NCBI RefSeq assembly: GCF_030010375.1
Contig: NZ_JASCRY010000002.1
Location: 372,001-436,000, forward strand
Source of the DNA: Flavobacterium yafengii
Lineage (GTDB): Bacteria > Bacteroidota > Bacteroidia > Flavobacteriales > Flavobacteriaceae
Length of the DNA: 64,000 bases
Direction of reading: 5' to 3'
Positions within the stretch are counted from its first letter, which is position 1. Each line of letters starts with the position of its first letter. A program made the translations under genes and the position numbers. The notes below the pieces were generated by a model. The model was given only the letters and a program-made list of their open reading frames with translations. It did not search any database and had not been told where the DNA came from. Of the stretch, positions 45,530-55,638 are shown piece after piece.

Positions 45530-46414
45530 TTATTGTCTTTTATTTTGATCAGGAAGTGGAACAAATTCAGTTTCTCCGGGAACTTTATCAAACGATTGTG
45601 CCAACCATTTTTCTTTTGCATTTTCAATCAGCTCTTTGGTCGATGCGACAAAATTCCAATAGATAATTCGTTCTTCTGGAAAAGGCACTCCTCCAAAAAT
45701 ATAAATAGTGGTGTTTTCTGTCATATCAAAGGTGCAGAGTTTGCTGTCTTTGGCAATCAAAATTTGCTTTGGACCAAAAACATTTCCCTCACTTTCAATA
45801 CTGCCTTCTAAAATGTACAAAGCGCTTTCGCCAAATAGATGCTCGCCAATAGTGACTGTTTGACGCGTAGTGCTTTTTAGTTCTAAAAGATACAGCGGAC
45901 TGTAAACCGGGACAGGTGATTTTTTGCCAAGTACTTCGCCAGCTATAAGTTTATAGGCAATATCATCCGTTTTCCATTCTGGTATTTGATTTTCAGGAAC
46001 GTGAAAAAAAGAAGGCTCCATTTCTTCCAATTCTTTCGGTAATGCCACCCAAATTTGAAGTCCGTGCAGCATTTTATTAGAACTACGCAAATACTCAGGC
46101 GTTCGTTCCGAGTGAACGATTCCTTTTCCTGATGTCATCCAATTGATTTGCCCGGGTTTGATTTCCATTTCAGTTCCCAAACTGTCTTTGTGCATAATGC
46201 TTCCTTCGAACAAATAGGTTAAAGTGGAAAGTCCAATATGTGGATGTGGCGGAACATCTAAATTTTCGTAGTCGCTCATACAGGTTGGTCCCATATGATC
46301 AATGAATGCAAATGGTCCAACCATTCTTTTTTCTCGAAAGGGAAGCAATCGCCCAACCATAAAGTTGCCAATATTGCTCGGGCGTTCTTCTATTATCAGT
46401 TTGATATTTGACAT
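45530..46414 (-). CDS. pirin-family protein (copy B)
   Basis: A 294-residue double-cupin. PFAFIDHMGPTCMSDYENLDVPPHPHIGLSTLTYLFEG includes the H-x-H-x-E metal-binding set, and GKGIVHSERTPE completes the N-terminal cupin. Bacterial pirins have quercetinase or redox-sensor roles. It lies 33 bases after copy A, and the two are about equally long but differ in sequence, so they are paralogs of old origin rather than a recent duplication. Confidence 0.83.
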   Translation of the reverse strand: MSNIKLIIEERPSNIGNFMVGRLLPFREKRMVGPFAFIDHMGPTCMSDYENLDVPPHPHIGLSTLTYLFEGSIMHKDSLGTEMEIKPGQINWMTSGKGIVHSERTPEYLRSSNKMLHGLQIWVALPKELEEMEPSFFHVPENQIPEWKTDDIAYKLIAGEVLGKKSPVPVYSPLYLLELKSTTRQTVTIGEHLFGESALYILEGSIESEGNVFGPKQILIAKDSKLCTFDMTENTTIYIFGGVPFPEERIIYWNFVASTKELIENAKEKWLAQSFDKVPGETEFVPLPDQNKRQ

Positions 46415-46447
46415 TTTGATGTATTTTAAAAATATAAAAATAAGGAA

Positions 46448-47326
46448 TTATTCTTCTAAATAACCGAATTTCCCCATATTCACATCATCGAATGCTTGCA
46501 TGATTTCGGCTTGGGTATTCATTACAAAAGGTCCGTGTGCTACAATAGGTTCATTGATAGGTTCTCCGCTTAAAATTAAAATGATTGCATTTTCAGTAGC
46601 TTCAATGGTAAATTCTTCGCCTTCATTTTCGAACAATGCAAAATGATCTGCAGGAACATTTTCAGCATCATTCACTTTTATGCTTCCTTCAATTACTAGT
46701 AAAGCGGTGTTGTAATTTGCCGGAAAATGAAAAGATGCTTTTGCTCCTTTATTTAATTTGGCATTCTGTAAATGTACAGGTGTAAAAGTAGAAGCTGAAC
46801 CTTTCAAATTTTCATATTCACCAGCTATAACTTCAATCACGCCACCTTTTCCAGGAAGCTCAAATTTATTGATTTGGTCGTTTGTAATCCCTTGGTATTT
46901 TGGTGTTGACATTTTGTCTTTTGCCGGAAGGTTGACCCAAAGCTGTACCATTTGAAAATCACCACCATTTTTGCTAAATTCTTCTTCATGGTATTCTTTG
47001 TGTAAAATTCCCGAAGCTGCAGTCATCCATTGTACATCTCCTTCTCCAATAATGCCACTGTTTCCAGAACTGTCATGATGCGCTACTTTTCCCTTATAAG
47101 CAATCGTAACGGTTTCAAAACCTCTGTGTGGATGAACACTTACGCCTCTGGGTTGGTCCGTTGGCGGAAAATAAAATTTAGAATTATAATCCATCATGAT
47201 AAATGGACTCATTCTTTTCATGTCTAAATGATATCCACTTGGGATAAAATTGTGTACTCTAAATCCGTCACCTACCATGTGTGGTGGAGGTGGAGCCAAT
47301 ACTAATTCAATATTTTTTGTTTTCAT
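46448..47326 (-). CDS. pirin-family protein (copy A)
   Basis: A 292-residue pirin that opens the operon. SPFIMMDYNSKFYFP, RGVSVHPHRGFETVTIAYKG and SGILHKEYHEEEF are the cupin metal-binding segments. Following genes are pirin B, OsmC and GNAT. A Crp/Fnr-type regulator gene lies 89 bases upstream on the same strand, so it could control this operon; no operator was identified. Confidence 0.85.
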   Translation of the reverse strand: MKTKNIELVLAPPPPHMVGDGFRVHNFIPSGYHLDMKRMSPFIMMDYNSKFYFPPTDQPRGVSVHPHRGFETVTIAYKGKVAHHDSSGNSGIIGEGDVQWMTAASGILHKEYHEEEFSKNGGDFQMVQLWVNLPAKDKMSTPKYQGITNDQINKFELPGKGGVIEVIAGEYENLKGSASTFTPVHLQNAKLNKGAKASFHFPANYNTALLVIEGSIKVNDAENVPADHFALFENEGEEFTIEATENAIILILSGEPINEPIVAHGPFVMNTQAEIMQAFDDVNMGKFGYLEE

Positions 47327-47415
47327 TGCGTTGTCTTATTTTAATTATAGTACAAATTTACTATGGATTAAAACCAGATGCATTGATGTAGGATAAGAAA
47401 TGAATTTGAAAAGAA

Positions 47416-48009
47416 TTAATAGGGCTTAAAATTTCTTTTGGCTAATTCCTTGCGAACTCTGCTTAAGGTTTCGGGTGTAATGCCCAGATAGGAAGCAATC
47501 ATCCATTGTGGAATACGTAAAGTAAGGCTTGGATAAATGGTTATGAAATCCAAATAGCGTTGTTCAGCTGTTGCTCCCAGTAAGAGGTTCACTCGTTTTT
47601 GAAGCTGTCGAATGTGATTGTGTAGCGCAATATTGTCCTGCTCTCGAAAAGAAATACTGATTTCTGCGGCGGCATTAATGAATTTTTTATCGATAAACAC
47701 AATTTCAGTATCCTCAATGGCATCAATAAACAATTCAGAAGGTTCATTGAAATAAGAACTGCTTCTATCTGAAATAATCCAGTTCTCAGCCGCAAACTGA
47801 ATGATATGTTCTTTTCCGGTTTCGTCAATGGTATAGGAACGCAATAATCCTTTGGATACAAAAAAAGAGTGATGACAAATATCGCCTTGATGGAGTAGGA
47901 CAGTTCCTTTTTCTACTTTTTTAGATTGCAACGTATCTGTAATCGAAAGAAACTGTTCGTCCGTTAGATTTGTTTTGGATTGAAAGTATATTTTGAAAGA
48001 ATCGAGCAT
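47416..48009 (-). CDS. Crp/Fnr-family transcription regulator
   Basis: A 197-residue protein with a cyclic-nucleotide-binding-like N-terminus (KVEKGTVLLHQGDICHHSFFVSKGLL) and a C-terminal helix-turn-helix (IPQWMIASYLGITPETLSRVRKELA). There are no FNR-type cysteine clusters, so the signal is not oxygen through an iron-sulfur centre. It is upstream of the pirin operon on the same strand, 89 bases away, a likely regulatory relationship by position only. Confidence 0.82.
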   Translation of the reverse strand: MLDSFKIYFQSKTNLTDEQFLSITDTLQSKKVEKGTVLLHQGDICHHSFFVSKGLLRSYTIDETGKEHIIQFAAENWIISDRSSSYFNEPSELFIDAIEDTEIVFIDKKFINAAAEISISFREQDNIALHNHIRQLQKRVNLLLGATAEQRYLDFITIYPSLTLRIPQWMIASYLGITPETLSRVRKELAKRNFKPY

Positions 48010-48080
48010 AATTATTTGAGAACTATAGGGTGAAATTCGTTTGTTTTAAATTTCTTCAAATGTCTTCGGAGTCTTTAGAT

Positions 48081-48596
48081 CTAATTTATTCCACTCAAAT
48101 TTTTATGAATGCGTCTTCGTTTATAATGGGTTTGACGAAGACTATTTTCGCCGGATATAATACTAATATTTCCGTCTATTTCTAGCATTGCCAATTTTAC
48201 ATCTTTAAAGTATTCAATACCATGTTCGCGCATGGCTTCTTTTAATTCATCGGAAGTGATGTTTAATTTGCTCAATGCTTTAAAATCCAGGTTTCCGTTG
48301 TGAATTAGGATTTCTGGTTTTTCTTGCATGAAATCACTGAATCTTGGGTACTTAAACATCAATTTCTTTAAAATAAAATTGATGGTAAACAATACAGTTG
48401 CCGCGGCTAAACCTCCCAATAAACTTGTATCGTTTCCTACCATTGCATTCTGAACGGAATTGCTTATCAGCAATATCAATATCACGTCGGCAGTGTTCAG
48501 TTGAGATAATTCTTTCTTACCAAATAGGCGCAAAGCAATAACCATAAAAAAATAGACGGCAGTACTTCGAAGAATTATATCAAGATATTCGTTCAT
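48081..48596 (-). CDS. DUF421/YetF-domain membrane protein
   Basis: A 171-residue protein: three N-terminal transmembrane helices (residues about 4-85, including FMVIALRLFGKKELSQLNTADVILIL) followed by a soluble YetF-type domain (DFMQEKPEILIHNGNLDFKALSKLNITSDELKE). The family is found in Bacillus spore and membrane proteins; its function is not settled. Single gene between the Crp/Fnr and RimK genes. Confidence 0.8.
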   Translation of the reverse strand: MNEYLDIILRSTAVYFFMVIALRLFGKKELSQLNTADVILILLISNSVQNAMVGNDTSLLGGLAAATVLFTINFILKKLMFKYPRFSDFMQEKPEILIHNGNLDFKALSKLNITSDELKEAMREHGIEYFKDVKLAMLEIDGNISIISGENSLRQTHYKRRRIHKNLSGIN

Positions 48597-48655
48597 TTTT
48601 TTATGTTTAAAGTAAATTTAAAAGTTTTCAATAGCCTGTAAACGGCTAGTGATTG

Positions 48656-50026
48656 CTATTTTAGTTTAAAATTTTTTTCAATTGCTTTTATCATTTCACC
48701 GGCTATATCTTTATTGGTAGCTCCTTCAATTCCTTCCAATCCTGGAGATGAATTTACTTCCAATAATAATGGCCCTTTTGAAGAGCGAATAATATCAACG
48801 CCAGCGACTTTTAAGTCCATTGCTTTCGTTGCTTTTATGGCAATACGCTTTTCTTCTGCAGTTACTTTTATAACCGATGCAGTTCCTCCAAGATGAATGT
48901 TGGCTCTAAATTCGCCTGGCATCGCTTCACGCTGAATGGCGGCGACTACTTTTCCATCAATTACAAAACAACGGATATCTTTTCCGTTTGCTTCTTTGAT
49001 GAATTCTTGAACTAATATATTCGCATTTAAACTTTTGAAAGCATTGATTACGCTTTCTGCGGCTTTTTTTGTTTCGGCTAAGACGACACCTTTCCCTTGA
49101 GTTCCTTCGAGTAATTTTACAATTAAAGGAGAACCTCCAACCATTTTTATCAAGTCATCGGTATCCAATGGTGAATTTGCAAAACCTGTAGTAGGAATTT
49201 CTACGCCATGATTCAACAGTAATTGCAAAGAGTATAATTTATCGCGTGATTGCGTAATGGCGTTAGATGAATTTAAGCAATATACTTTTAAGGCTTCAAA
49301 TTGTCTGGTCAAAGCACAACCGTAAAAAGTAATACTTGGTCTTATTCTTGGTATAATGGCATCAAATTGATTTAATATTTTACCGCCACGATAATGAATT
49401 TCAGGTGTTTTTGCATCTAGTTTCATGTAGCATTCCTTGATATTTAGGAAGTGCATTTCGTGACCACGCATTTCTCCCGCTTCCATAATACGCTTGTTGC
49501 TGTACAATTCAGGATTGCTGGCTAAAAGTCCGATTCGCAAACCAGAACTTGCTTTTTCAGAATTTTTATATAATTCTTTTAAACTATCAGAAGTAGGTTG
49601 GCCCAAAAGATATTTTTGTTCTGGATCAACCAGAACTCTTCCACTCATGGCTTCACGGCCTAAAAGCATTCTGAAACCCATTGAATCTCGATTGGTCAAC
49701 GTCATTTCAATAGGCCATTTTGAACTTCCTATTTGAAGATTTGTTTGAATAACATAGCGTTGTTCTCTAAAACCACTCGAACTTTTAACGATGCGTTTAT
49801 CAATTAAAGGTGCTTCACAATGAATTACCGTTTTTAGATTGTTTTGTATCGGGTTGATGTCAAATTTTACCCAGTTGCTTTCATTTTTAATAAATGGAGC
49901 AATGTTTATAGCATGTAAAGCGGATGTTTTTGCACCGGAATCTACTCGGGCTTTAATAGTAGGAATTCCTAATTCTGGAAAAGAACACCATTCTTCACTA
50001 CCTAGAATAACTTTGTTATCTGACAT
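48656..50026 (-). CDS. rimK: RimK-type ATP-grasp ligase fused to a RimB-like zinc-protease domain
   Basis: A 456-residue fusion. Residues 1-145 resemble the RimB/retropepsin-like zinc protease ([20 protein letters not shown], the aspartate-containing DSGAKTSA motif, and MLLGREAM). Residues about 165-456 are a RimK-like ATP-grasp ligase ([57 protein letters not shown]). RimK adds glutamates to ribosomal protein S6 in E. coli; the fused protease could trim the tail. Separate rimB/rimK genes occur elsewhere, so the fusion is a useful oddity. Target protein here is inferred. Confidence 0.78.
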   Translation of the reverse strand: MSDNKVILGSEEWCSFPELGIPTIKARVDSGAKTSALHAINIAPFIKNESNWVKFDINPIQNNLKTVIHCEAPLIDKRIVKSSSGFREQRYVIQTNLQIGSSKWPIEMTLTNRDSMGFRMLLGREAMSGRVLVDPEQKYLLGQPTSDSLKELYKNSEKASSGLRIGLLASNPELYSNKRIMEAGEMRGHEMHFLNIKECYMKLDAKTPEIHYRGGKILNQFDAIIPRIRPSITFYGCALTRQFEALKVYCLNSSNAITQSRDKLYSLQLLLNHGVEIPTTGFANSPLDTDDLIKMVGGSPLIVKLLEGTQGKGVVLAETKKAAESVINAFKSLNANILVQEFIKEANGKDIRCFVIDGKVVAAIQREAMPGEFRANIHLGGTASVIKVTAEEKRIAIKATKAMDLKVAGVDIIRSSKGPLLLEVNSSPGLEGIEGATNKDIAGEMIKAIEKNFKLK

Positions 50027-50104
50027 AAATTAATTTTGTTTAACCTTTTTTATAAAGACCAAATGTAAATATTTGTTTTCAAAAAAAGTGTGTTTACTGT
50101 AAAG

Positions 50105-50143
50105 AATAAACCCGTTATGTTATAAAAACGTAACGGGTTTATT
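50105..50143. terminator. hairpin terminator after clpC
   Basis: 13-bp stem AATAAACCCGTTA / TAACGGGTTTATT with an extra inner pairing. The T-run on the minus strand is short. Confidence 0.65.
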
Positions 50144-50164
50144 TTACTATAATTGTTAATGAAT

Positions 50165-52711
50165 TTAAGGATTTGTAGGTTCTCCAGCTTTATGAATCTG
50201 CACTGTTAATTCTTGTGAGCCATCTTCAATATCCATGAAAATCTCATCTCCAGATGTAATTTTCGAAGTGATGATTTCTTCTGCAAGGGCATCTTCAACA
50301 TACTTTTGAATAGCTCTTTTTAATGGTCTGGCGCCAAATTGTCTATCGAAACCTTTCTCTGCAATAAATGCTTTTGCTTTGTCAGAAAGATTCAATTGGT
50401 AGCCTAATTCAGCAACACGAGCAAATAATTTTTTCAATTCGATTTCGATAATCAAATCAATATCATGTTTTTCTAAAGCATTGAAAACAATTACATCGTC
50501 AATTCTATTAAGGAATTCTGGAGCAAAAGTTTTTTTCAATGCATTTTCAATGATACTTTTCGAATTATCATCAGCCTGAGCTACTTTGGCGGCAGTTCCA
50601 AAACCAACGCCTTGTCCAAAATCTTTTAATTGTCTGGCTCCAACATTGGAAGTCATGATAATTATAGTGTTTTTGAAATCAATTTTTCGGCCTAAACTGT
50701 CTGTCAAATACCCATCATCTAAAACTTGTAATAACATATTGAAAACATCAGGATGCGCTTTTTCTATCTCATCCAATAATACGACACAATATGGTTTTCT
50801 TCTGACTTTCTCTGTTAATTGACCACCCTCTTCGTATCCTACATATCCCGGAGGTGCCCCAACTAAACGAGAGATTGCAAATTTCTCCATGTATTCACTC
50901 ATGTCAATACGAATTAATGCATCTTCAGAATCGAATAATTCTTTAGCCAATACTTTAGCTAATTGAGTTTTACCAACACCGGTTTGTCCCAAGAAAATGA
51001 AAGAACCAATTGGTCGATTCGGATCTTTTAATCCTGCACGATTTCTTTGGATAGAACGAGCAATTTTCATTACGGCTTCTCTTTGTCCAATTACCTTTCC
51101 TTCAATAAGTTCTGGTAGTTTAGCTAGTTTGTTACTTTCGGTCTGTGCAATACGATTAACAGGTATTCCACTCATCATGGAAACAACATCAGCTACATTG
51201 TCTTCAGTAACTTCAATTCGGTTATTTTTAGCATCTTCTTCCCATTGTTCTTGAGCGATAGCTAAGTCTTTTTCAATACGTTTTTCATCGTCACGAAGTT
51301 TAGCAGCCTCTTCGTATTTTTGCTTTTTCACCACAACATTCTTCAATTCACGTACGTCTTCTAATTGACGTTCGAGATCTAAAATTTGTTTAGGAACTTC
51401 AATATTGGTAATGTGAACTCTAGAACCAGCTTCGTCTAATGCATCAATTGCTTTATCCGGTAAAAAACGTTCCGACATGTATCTGTCTGTTAATTTCACA
51501 CACGCTTCAATTGCTTCTTGTGTGTAGGTAACATTGTGATGGTCTTCGTATTTGTTTTTGATGTTATTTAGAATAGTAATCGTTTCAGAAACTGATGTAG
51601 GTTCCACGATTATCTTTTGAAAACGTCTTTCTAATGCTCCGTCTTTTTCTATGTATTGTCTGTATTCGTCTAATGTTGTTGCGCCAATACATTGAATCTC
51701 TCCACGAGCTAGTGCTGGTTTAAACATATTAGAAGCGTCCAGTGAGCCTGTTGCGCCACCAGCTCCCACAATAGTGTGAATTTCATCTATGAAAAGAATG
51801 ATATCGTCATTTTTTTCTAATTCATTCATCACTGCTTTCATGCGTTCTTCAAACTGTCCTCGGTATTTTGTACCGGCAACAAGACTGGCTAAATCTAAAG
51901 TTACCACACGTTTATTAAATAAAGTACGAGAAACTTTTTTCTGAATAATTCGCAAGGCTAAACCTTCGGCAATTGCTGATTTTCCTACTCCGGGTTCTCC
52001 AATAAGTAATGGGTTGTTCTTTTTGCGACGGCTCAAAATTTGAGAAACGCGTTCAATTTCTTTCTCACGTCCTACAACAGGATCTAGTTTTCCTTCTTCA
52101 GCCATTTCGGTTAAATCCCTTCCAAAATTATCTAAAACTGGTGTTTTAGATTTTTTATTGGATTTATTAGCTGGATTGTTGAAAGTTCCTTCTTTCAGAC
52201 TGTCATCTTGTCCTGAATCGTCATTGTATGATTCGTTTCGTGGCAAATTTTCTATAAAATCTTCTTCGTTTGGAGTCATGTTTAGATATTGTTCTTTAGC
52301 TATATCGTAATCAATTTTTAATTTATTCAATAGCTTGGTTGTTGGATCGTTTTCATTTCTTAAAATACACAACAATAAATGTGCTGTGCTGATAGACGAA
52401 CTTTGAAAAACTTTTGCTTCAAGGAAAGTAGTTTTCAATGCCCGTTCTGCTTGGCGTGTCAAATGTAAGTTTTTCTTTTCAACATTTACTTCCAGGCTCG
52501 GACTTGCAGGACTTAAGATCTCTACTTTTCTGCGTAAATGGTCTAAATCAACAGATAAGTTATTCAATATTTGAATTGCTTTCCCGTTACCGTCTCTTAA
52601 GATACCCAGCATTAAGTGCTCTGTTCCTATGAAGTCATGACCTAGCCGCAAAGCTTCTTCTTTGCTGTAAGTAATAACGTCTTTTACTCTTGGTGAAAAA
52701 TTATCATCCAT
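50165..52711 (-). CDS. clpC: ATP-dependent Clp protease ATP-binding subunit ClpC
   Basis: An 848-residue AAA+ unfoldase. A double Clp_N repeat (residues 1-145) precedes the first AAA domain (GEPGVGKSAIAEG Walker A, IILFIDEIHTIVGAGG Walker B), a UVR-like coiled middle (KYEEAAKLRDDEKRIEKDL, typical of ClpC) and the second AAA domain (FLGQTGVGKTQLAKVLA, CVVLLDEIEKAHPDV). It feeds proteins to ClpP. The middle domain distinguishes it from ClpA and ClpB. Monocistronic; the gap to divergent gyrA is 256 bases. Confidence 0.94.
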   Translation of the reverse strand: MDDNFSPRVKDVITYSKEEALRLGHDFIGTEHLMLGILRDGNGKAIQILNNLSVDLDHLRRKVEILSPASPSLEVNVEKKNLHLTRQAERALKTTFLEAKVFQSSSISTAHLLLCILRNENDPTTKLLNKLKIDYDIAKEQYLNMTPNEEDFIENLPRNESYNDDSGQDDSLKEGTFNNPANKSNKKSKTPVLDNFGRDLTEMAEEGKLDPVVGREKEIERVSQILSRRKKNNPLLIGEPGVGKSAIAEGLALRIIQKKVSRTLFNKRVVTLDLASLVAGTKYRGQFEERMKAVMNELEKNDDIILFIDEIHTIVGAGGATGSLDASNMFKPALARGEIQCIGATTLDEYRQYIEKDGALERRFQKIIVEPTSVSETITILNNIKNKYEDHHNVTYTQEAIEACVKLTDRYMSERFLPDKAIDALDEAGSRVHITNIEVPKQILDLERQLEDVRELKNVVVKKQKYEEAAKLRDDEKRIEKDLAIAQEQWEEDAKNNRIEVTEDNVADVVSMMSGIPVNRIAQTESNKLAKLPELIEGKVIGQREAVMKIARSIQRNRAGLKDPNRPIGSFIFLGQTGVGKTQLAKVLAKELFDSEDALIRIDMSEYMEKFAISRLVGAPPGYVGYEEGGQLTEKVRRKPYCVVLLDEIEKAHPDVFNMLLQVLDDGYLTDSLGRKIDFKNTIIIMTSNVGARQLKDFGQGVGFGTAAKVAQADDNSKSIIENALKKTFAPEFLNRIDDVIVFNALEKHDIDLIIEIELKKLFARVAELGYQLNLSDKAKAFIAEKGFDRQFGARPLKRAIQKYVEDALAEEIITSKITSGDEIFMDIEDGSQELTVQIHKAGEPTNP

Positions 52712-52967
52712 AATATATATTTGATATCGTAAATTTAGTGAATTAGTGATAGAAAAACAAAAACCATTCCTCTATGAAGTGCTGTCAGCTAATTGACAAA
52801 AATAAAAATAATATTAAAGTTAAAATTGACTTAATTTATTAACTAAAATAGCCGTAAAATTTGTTGATAAATCATTGAAATAAGTATTTTAAAATTAGTC
52901 TAAAAATTTCAAAAAAGCGTATATTGGCACGTTTTGAAACTAATATAATTATTTAATATAACAACTT

Positions 52968-55589
52968 ATGTCTGAAGGAGAAAAGTTAATTCCTATTAAC
53001 ATTGAAGATGAAATGAAAACAGCTTACATCGATTACTCGATGTCGGTAATTGTATCAAGAGCACTTCCAGATGTTAGAGATGGCTTGAAACCAGTACATC
53101 GAAGAGTACTATTTGGAATGCATGATTTAGGTGTTAACTCCAGATCGGCTCACAAAAAGTCCGCAAGAATTGTTGGGGAAGTTCTTGGTAAATATCACCC
53201 ACACGGTGACACCTCTGTTTATGATGCTATGGTTCGTATGGCTCAAGAATGGAGCATGCGTTATTTATTGATTGACGGTCAGGGTAACTTTGGTTCTGTA
53301 GATGGCGATAGTCCTGCAGCGATGCGTTATACAGAGGCTAGAATGCGTAAGATTTCGGAAGAAATTTTGGCAGATATCGATAAAGAAACGGTCGATTTTA
53401 AATTGAATTTTGATGATACTCTAGAAGAGCCAACAGTTATGCCAACTCGTGTTCCTACCTTATTGATAAATGGGGCAACAGGAATTGCAGTAGGTATGGC
53501 TACCAATATGCCACCTCACAACTTAACTGAGGTGATCAACGGTACGTTAGCTTTTATGGACAATAATGATATTGAGATTGATGAGCTGATGACACATATT
53601 AAAGCCCCAGATTTTCCTACTGGTGGTATTATATATGGATATGAAGGGGTTCGTGAAGCTTTCAAAACTGGTAGAGGTAGAGTTGTAATGCGTGCCAAAG
53701 TTGGTTTTGAAGAAGTGGATGGACGAGAGTGTATAATTGTTACCGAAATTCCTTATCAAGTCAATAAAGCAGATATGATTAAGCGTACTGCTGATTTGGT
53801 TAATGATAAAAAAATTGATGGAATTGCAAATATTCGAGATGAATCGGATAGAAACGGGATGCGTATCGTTTATATTTTAAAACGTGATGCAACACCAAAC
53901 GTAGTTTTAAACACACTTTATAAGTTTACGCAATTACAGTCTTCGTTTAGTGTAAACAATATTGCCATTGTAAAAGGGCGTCCGCAAATGTTGAATCTGA
54001 AAGATTTGATTCATTATTTTATTGAACACCGCCATGATGTGGTTACTCGCAGAACGCAATTTGAATTAAAAAAAGCGGAAGCAAGAGCGCATATATTAGA
54101 AGGTTTGATTATCGCATCGGATAATATTGATGAAGTGATTGCTTTAATCAAAGCTTCAAAAAGTACCGAAGAAGCAAGAGAAAAATTAATCGAAAGATTT
54201 AAGTTGTCAGATATTCAATCTCGTGCCATTGTAGAAATGCGTTTGCGACAATTAACGGGTCTGGAACAAGATAAGTTAAGAACAGAGTACGATGAAATCA
54301 TGAAGTTAATCGAGCATTTGAAAGCTTTATTAGCAGATGTAAACTTGAGAATAGCTTTAATTAAAGAGGAACTTACGGAAATTAGAGATAAATATGGAGA
54401 CGCTCGTCGTTCTCAAATTGAATATTCAGGAGGCGATGTAAGTATTGAGGATTTAATTGCTGATGAGAATGTAGTAATTACTATTTCTCATGCGGGTTAT
54501 ATTAAACGTACCAATCTTACGGAATATAAAACACAGAATCGAGGAGGAGTTGGTCAAAAAAGTGCAGGAACAAGAGATCAAGATTTCTTAGAACACATGT
54601 TTGTAGCGACAAATCACCAATATATGATGTTCTTTACCCAAAAAGGAAAATGTTTCTGGATGCGTGTTTATGAAATACCGGAAGGAAGCAAAACAGCTAA
54701 AGGTAGAGCGATTCAGAATTTGGTAAATATTGAAAGTGACGATAAAGTAAAAGCATTTATTTGTACCCAAGATTTAAAAGACCAAGAATACATCAAAAGT
54801 CATAATTTGATTATGGTGACTAAAAAAGGTCAGGTTAAGAAAACATCTTTAGAGAAATATTCTAAACCTAGAGTTAATGGAGTTGCTGCAATTACTATCA
54901 AAGAAGGCGATGAATTATTAGAAGCAAAATTAACTAATGGAGAAAGTCAAATTATTTTAGCTGTAAAATCCGGTAAATTAGTTCGTTTTGAAGAAACTAA
55001 AACCCGTCCGATGGGAAGAACAGCTTCTGGTGTACGTGGAATTACTCTTAAAGATGATACTGACGAAGTAATTGGCATGGTTACTGTAAATGACATGAAC
55101 AGCGAAATTCTCGTTGTTGCTGAAAATGGTTATGGAAAACGCTCCAGCCTAGATGAATACAGAATTACAAATCGTGGCGGTAAAGGAGTTAAAACCTTAA
55201 ATATTACTGAGAAAACAGGAAAACTGATTTCGATAAATGCCGTTACAGATGCTGATGATTTAATGATTATTAACAAATCAGGATTAACAATCAGAATGGC
55301 TGTTGAAGATTTGAGAGTTATGGGACGTGCCACTCAAGGTGTGAAGTTGATTAACATCAAAGGAAACGATTCGATTGCAGCAGTTACAAAAGTAATGAAA
55401 GATGATGTTGCTGAAGTAGTTGTAGATGAAGAAGGTAATGTTGTCGAAACGGAAGCTATCGAAAGAGTTAAACCAGTTTTAGAAGTTCTTGAGGACGAAG
55501 GTTCGGAAGAGGATGACGATGAAGACGATTCTGAAGAAGAGGAAGCTGATGACGAGGCTGAGGGTGACGATGAAGATGATGAAGCATAA
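52968..55589 (+). CDS. gyrA: DNA gyrase subunit A
   Basis: An 873-residue type II topoisomerase subunit. Catalytic Tyr121 lies in [10 protein letters not shown]. The quinolone region reads [10 protein letters not shown]: Thr82, Ser83, Asp86, matching E. coli Ser83, Ala84, Asp87, so the wild-type flavobacterial state, not a known resistance change. The C-terminal six-bladed beta-pinwheel (about 510-830) includes the GyrA-box region ([11 protein letters not shown]), which favours GyrA over ParC. The last 32 residues are almost entirely Glu and Asp. Followed by a TPR-protein gene 49 bases downstream. Confidence 0.95.
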   Translation: MSEGEKLIPINIEDEMKTAYIDYSMSVIVSRALPDVRDGLKPVHRRVLFGMHDLGVNSRSAHKKSARIVGEVLGKYHPHGDTSVYDAMVRMAQEWSMRYLLIDGQGNFGSVDGDSPAAMRYTEARMRKISEEILADIDKETVDFKLNFDDTLEEPTVMPTRVPTLLINGATGIAVGMATNMPPHNLTEVINGTLAFMDNNDIEIDELMTHIKAPDFPTGGIIYGYEGVREAFKTGRGRVVMRAKVGFEEVDGRECIIVTEIPYQVNKADMIKRTADLVNDKKIDGIANIRDESDRNGMRIVYILKRDATPNVVLNTLYKFTQLQSSFSVNNIAIVKGRPQMLNLKDLIHYFIEHRHDVVTRRTQFELKKAEARAHILEGLIIASDNIDEVIALIKASKSTEEAREKLIERFKLSDIQSRAIVEMRLRQLTGLEQDKLRTEYDEIMKLIEHLKALLADVNLRIALIKEELTEIRDKYGDARRSQIEYSGGDVSIEDLIADENVVITISHAGYIKRTNLTEYKTQNRGGVGQKSAGTRDQDFLEHMFVATNHQYMMFFTQKGKCFWMRVYEIPEGSKTAKGRAIQNLVNIESDDKVKAFICTQDLKDQEYIKSHNLIMVTKKGQVKKTSLEKYSKPRVNGVAAITIKEGDELLEAKLTNGESQIILAVKSGKLVRFEETKTRPMGRTASGVRGITLKDDTDEVIGMVTVNDMNSEILVVAENGYGKRSSLDEYRITNRGGKGVKTLNITEKTGKLISINAVTDADDLMIINKSGLTIRMAVEDLRVMGRATQGVKLINIKGNDSIAAVTKVMKDDVAEVVVDEEGNVVETEAIERVKPVLEVLEDEGSEEDDDEDDSEEEEADDEAEGDDEDDEA

Positions 55590-55638
55590 TTAGAAAATAG
55601 AAAAACCAAGAATAATTATTAAACAAAAATAGAATATT

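Noticed and set aside
55334..55609. Open frame on the minus strand coding a serine-rich 91-residue protein
   Set aside because: It is the antisense of the acidic GyrA tail; GAA/GAT codons read backwards give serine. No start context or homology.
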